A stretch of 6,312 bases of DNA from G039029935 sp039029935 (GTDB lineage Bacteria; Chloroflexota; Anaerolineae; Caldilineales; Caldilineaceae), in contig JBCCFC010000832.1 of the NCBI GenBank assembly GCA_039029935.1, positions 1-6,312 on the forward strand. Reading direction: 5' to 3'. The notes beneath the pieces were generated by a model. It saw nothing but the letters and a program-made list of their open reading frames with translations, ran no database searches and had not been told where the DNA came from. Positions within the stretch are counted from its first letter, which is position 1; the number at the start of each line of letters is the position of its first letter. Positions 5,097 through 6,312 of the stretch are shown here, piece by piece. Both the position numbers and the translations under genes were made by a program.

Positions 5097-5512
5097 TGGG
5101 ACATTAATTCTTCGATTTCCTGAATAATTGCGGGTAGATTCGGCTCTTCAAAACTCAAATTGGGTGCAGGGATTCGATTGCGTTTGATATCTGGTGGAAC
5201 ATGTTTATGATGTGGATGTGTTGATGCAAGCGTTGGGTCATGCGGATGCGGGAAGTCATCGTACCAATACAACTTTTCCTGTCCACAATACACCTCATAG
5301 CCATACGAAGTAATTAACCCTTCATCAAAGTCGAACTCTTCACGCATTCGCAAACGAAGATTTTGCAGAAAGAAGACTTCCCCTTCGGCAATGCCCGTGT
5401 CAACACTTGTAGGCCATACGCTAATTGTGGATCGCTCAACGTGGGGGCTATCAAGCAAATTGGCAACAAAACGACTATATGCGGATAGTGAAGATAATGG
5501 ATGTTCGCTCAT
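5093..5512 (-). CDS. DUF6516/TumE-like protein, candidate toxin
   Basis: A 139-residue cytoplasmic protein without TM segments or signal peptide. The C-terminal two-thirds shows the pattern I associate with DUF6516 (TumE-type): FLQNLRLRMREEFDF (strand), ITSYGYEVYCGQEKLYWYDD (two strands with conserved Tyr), a histidine-rich FPHPHDPTLASTHPHHKHVP (~87-106), and a C-terminal helix NLPAIIQEIEELM. This family is found as the toxin-like member of two-gene modules. The HPHHKH motif is the strongest cue and may form an active or metal site; the biochemical activity is not deducible here. It lies 37 bp downstream of its partner (5550-5819), so they are probably co-transcribed. ATG 5512 has an AAGG (5524-5521) at fair spacing. 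TAA 5095-5093 lies in repeat copy B, so the last residues may have been altered by the repeat. Confidence 0.6.
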   Translation of the reverse strand: MSEHPLSSLSAYSRFVANLLDSPHVERSTISVWPTSVDTGIAEGEVFFLQNLRLRMREEFDFDEGLITSYGYEVYCGQEKLYWYDDFPHPHDPTLASTHPHHKHVPPDIKRNRIPAPNLSFEEPNLPAIIQEIEELMSH

Positions 5513-5549
5513 GATTTCTACCTTGTTTCAGGCTTGAAAGGGCTGAGTC

Positions 5550-5819
5550 CTAGTAAGCAGGCTGCAAACGCATAGCACTGACGATTTCTTGACCTTGTAA
5601 AAGTTTGGCATACTTTTTACGTCGTCTTTGCACGGTTTCATAAATGCCCTTCCAACGGCTAAAGTCAGCACGAGTTTCATCATATTCATCAAACGCACTC
5701 AAACTACCTGACATAAGTGCATTATAAAAGTCCTCACTGAGGACACCATATTTTTCTTCATACAGTGTTAGTCTGCGTTCTATCTGTTTGATCTCAACAA
5801 CAAGTTGATGTAGTTCCAT
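5550..5819 (-). CDS. Small helical protein, candidate antitoxin partner
   Basis: An 89-residue, mostly helical and charged protein. The segment RRLTLYEEKYGVLSEDFYNA (~15-34), a short GSLSAFDEYDETRADFSRWK linker (~38-57) and a basic helix resemble the small proteins usually encoded directly before DUF6516-type toxins, where a KYG..SEEFY motif and a conserved Trp recur. No helix-turn-helix or AbrB-like DNA-binding motif is visible, so autoregulation by direct DNA binding is not evident. ATG 5819 is preceded by a good GAGGAG (5834-5829). It is first in the pair with the downstream candidate toxin, the common antitoxin-first order. An AT-rich stretch upstream has a TATACT -10-like word (minus strand, 5878-5873) but no clear -35. 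The antitoxin role is inferred from pairing, not shown. Confidence 0.5.
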   Translation of the reverse strand: MELHQLVVEIKQIERRLTLYEEKYGVLSEDFYNALMSGSLSAFDEYDETRADFSRWKGIYETVQRRRKKYAKLLQGQEIVSAMRLQPAY

Positions 5820-5935
5820 TTCGTTTATCTCCTCAACAACTCAATCATCTATAGGTTTGGGGTTATTGCGTTAGTATATCATAGCTCGATTCTGAACATT
5901 GTATGTCTTGCCTCAAATAATCAATCTCCTAAAAC

Positions 5936-6217
5936 GGGTGATACCGATGATGTGGGTGTATTCGATGATTATTCGCCGTATTGCTCATTGGCTTCACCGT
6001 AACCGGGATGCAAATGGGATAATGCATTCGGTAGCGACCATCCCCATCCATCGGCATAATTTCCACCGCGCCCAAGCGGGCACCCAAAGGGTGCGATTCG
6101 GCGTCTATTACGGGAAGTACGCTGGAAGCGCACTGTGTGTGGTTGACGGGATGGGCTTATTGGCGCGTGTCGTGGTGAACGATGGGTGGTGGCGATGATC
6201 GTGGGTGTATTCGATGG
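5936..6217. repeat. Repeat copy C, uninterrupted (about 280 bp)
   Basis: It starts in a shortened hairpin region (ACGGGTGATACC) and the first GGGTGTATTCG block (5946-5968). It then runs through the RAYT-tail sequence, a GC-rich segment with the hairpin GCACCC-AAA-GGGTGC (6080-6094), the intron empty site (6106-6120) and the terminator-like hairpin, and ends in a second GGGTGTATTCG block (6194-6217). On the minus strand it still reads NYADGWGWSLPNALSHLHPG, like the RAYT C-terminus, with no catalytic part. It has no complete bulged REP hairpin, unlike copies A, B and D. Probably a non-autonomous element. Confidence 0.8.
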
Positions 6218-6312
6218 TTTTGGTACCCGACATAAAAAAGTAAGATAAATTACGTAATGGTAAAAGTCCTTCATATGTTGGAAGAAATTGACATAAACGA
6301 GAAAAAGGGCCA
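6218..6312. other. AT-rich unassigned end of window
   Basis: No coding frame of substance or RNA gene is recognisable. The only structure I see is the 10-bp palindrome ATTACGTAAT (6249-6258). The drop in GC right after repeat copy C suggests a boundary to different DNA. Confidence 0.4.

Noticed and set aside
5873..5878. Promoter for the toxin/antitoxin-like pair
   Set aside because: A TATACT word exists on the minus strand but no -35 hexamer at proper spacing, so it is not listed as a feature.

Overview
The window looks like accessory, repeat-rich DNA from a bacterial chromosome, most likely a Chloroflexota (Caldilinea/Anaerolinea-type) genome. That guess rests on an MttB-like methyltransferase, a pullulanase tail ending in a YLPL-type C-terminal motif, a DUF6516-type gene pair, and abundant REP/RAYT and group II intron DNA. 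It is an inference from family resemblance only.

Layout: (1) 1-291 is the 3' end of a trimethylamine methyltransferase (MttB-family) gene entering from the left. (2) 292-1228 is a scrapyard: small inverted repeats, a short antisense gene remnant (425-589, minus), and the orphaned last ~206 codons of a secreted pullulanase (608-1228, plus). (3) A perfect 42-bp palindrome (1241-1282) separates this from an AT-rich gene (1326-2081) for a two-TM protein with a soluble C-terminal domain, interrupted by an in-frame TAG. (4) 2082-3121 holds a REP-associated tyrosine transposase (RAYT; 2148-2690, minus) surrounded by copies of a repeat with a bulged REP-like hairpin. (5) 3122-5010 is a complete-looking group IIC intron on the minus strand, with its 5' ribozyme, a reverse transcriptase/maturase gene carrying one in-frame TGA, and domains V/VI. 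It sits inside a copy of the repeat, whose two halves lie at 2925-3121 and 5011-5096. (6) 5093-5819 (minus) is a two-gene module resembling an antitoxin plus a DUF6516/TumE-type toxin. (7) 5936-6217 is an uninterrupted copy of the same repeat, which gives the empty site for the intron. (8) The last ~95 bases are AT-rich with no recognisable gene.

How the parts fit: RAYT is a single-strand transposase thought to act on REP hairpins. Here the repeats carry both a bulged hairpin and the sequence encoding the last ~32 residues of RAYT, so they look like non-autonomous derivatives or chimeras of the RAYT locus. The intron entered one repeat just after a terminator-like hairpin, as group IIC introns do. 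The toxin/antitoxin-like pair is bracketed by repeat copies and its last codons run into one of them. Three of the larger coding units (pullulanase tail, two-TM gene, intron RT) are broken, which fits a decaying mobile-element landing zone.
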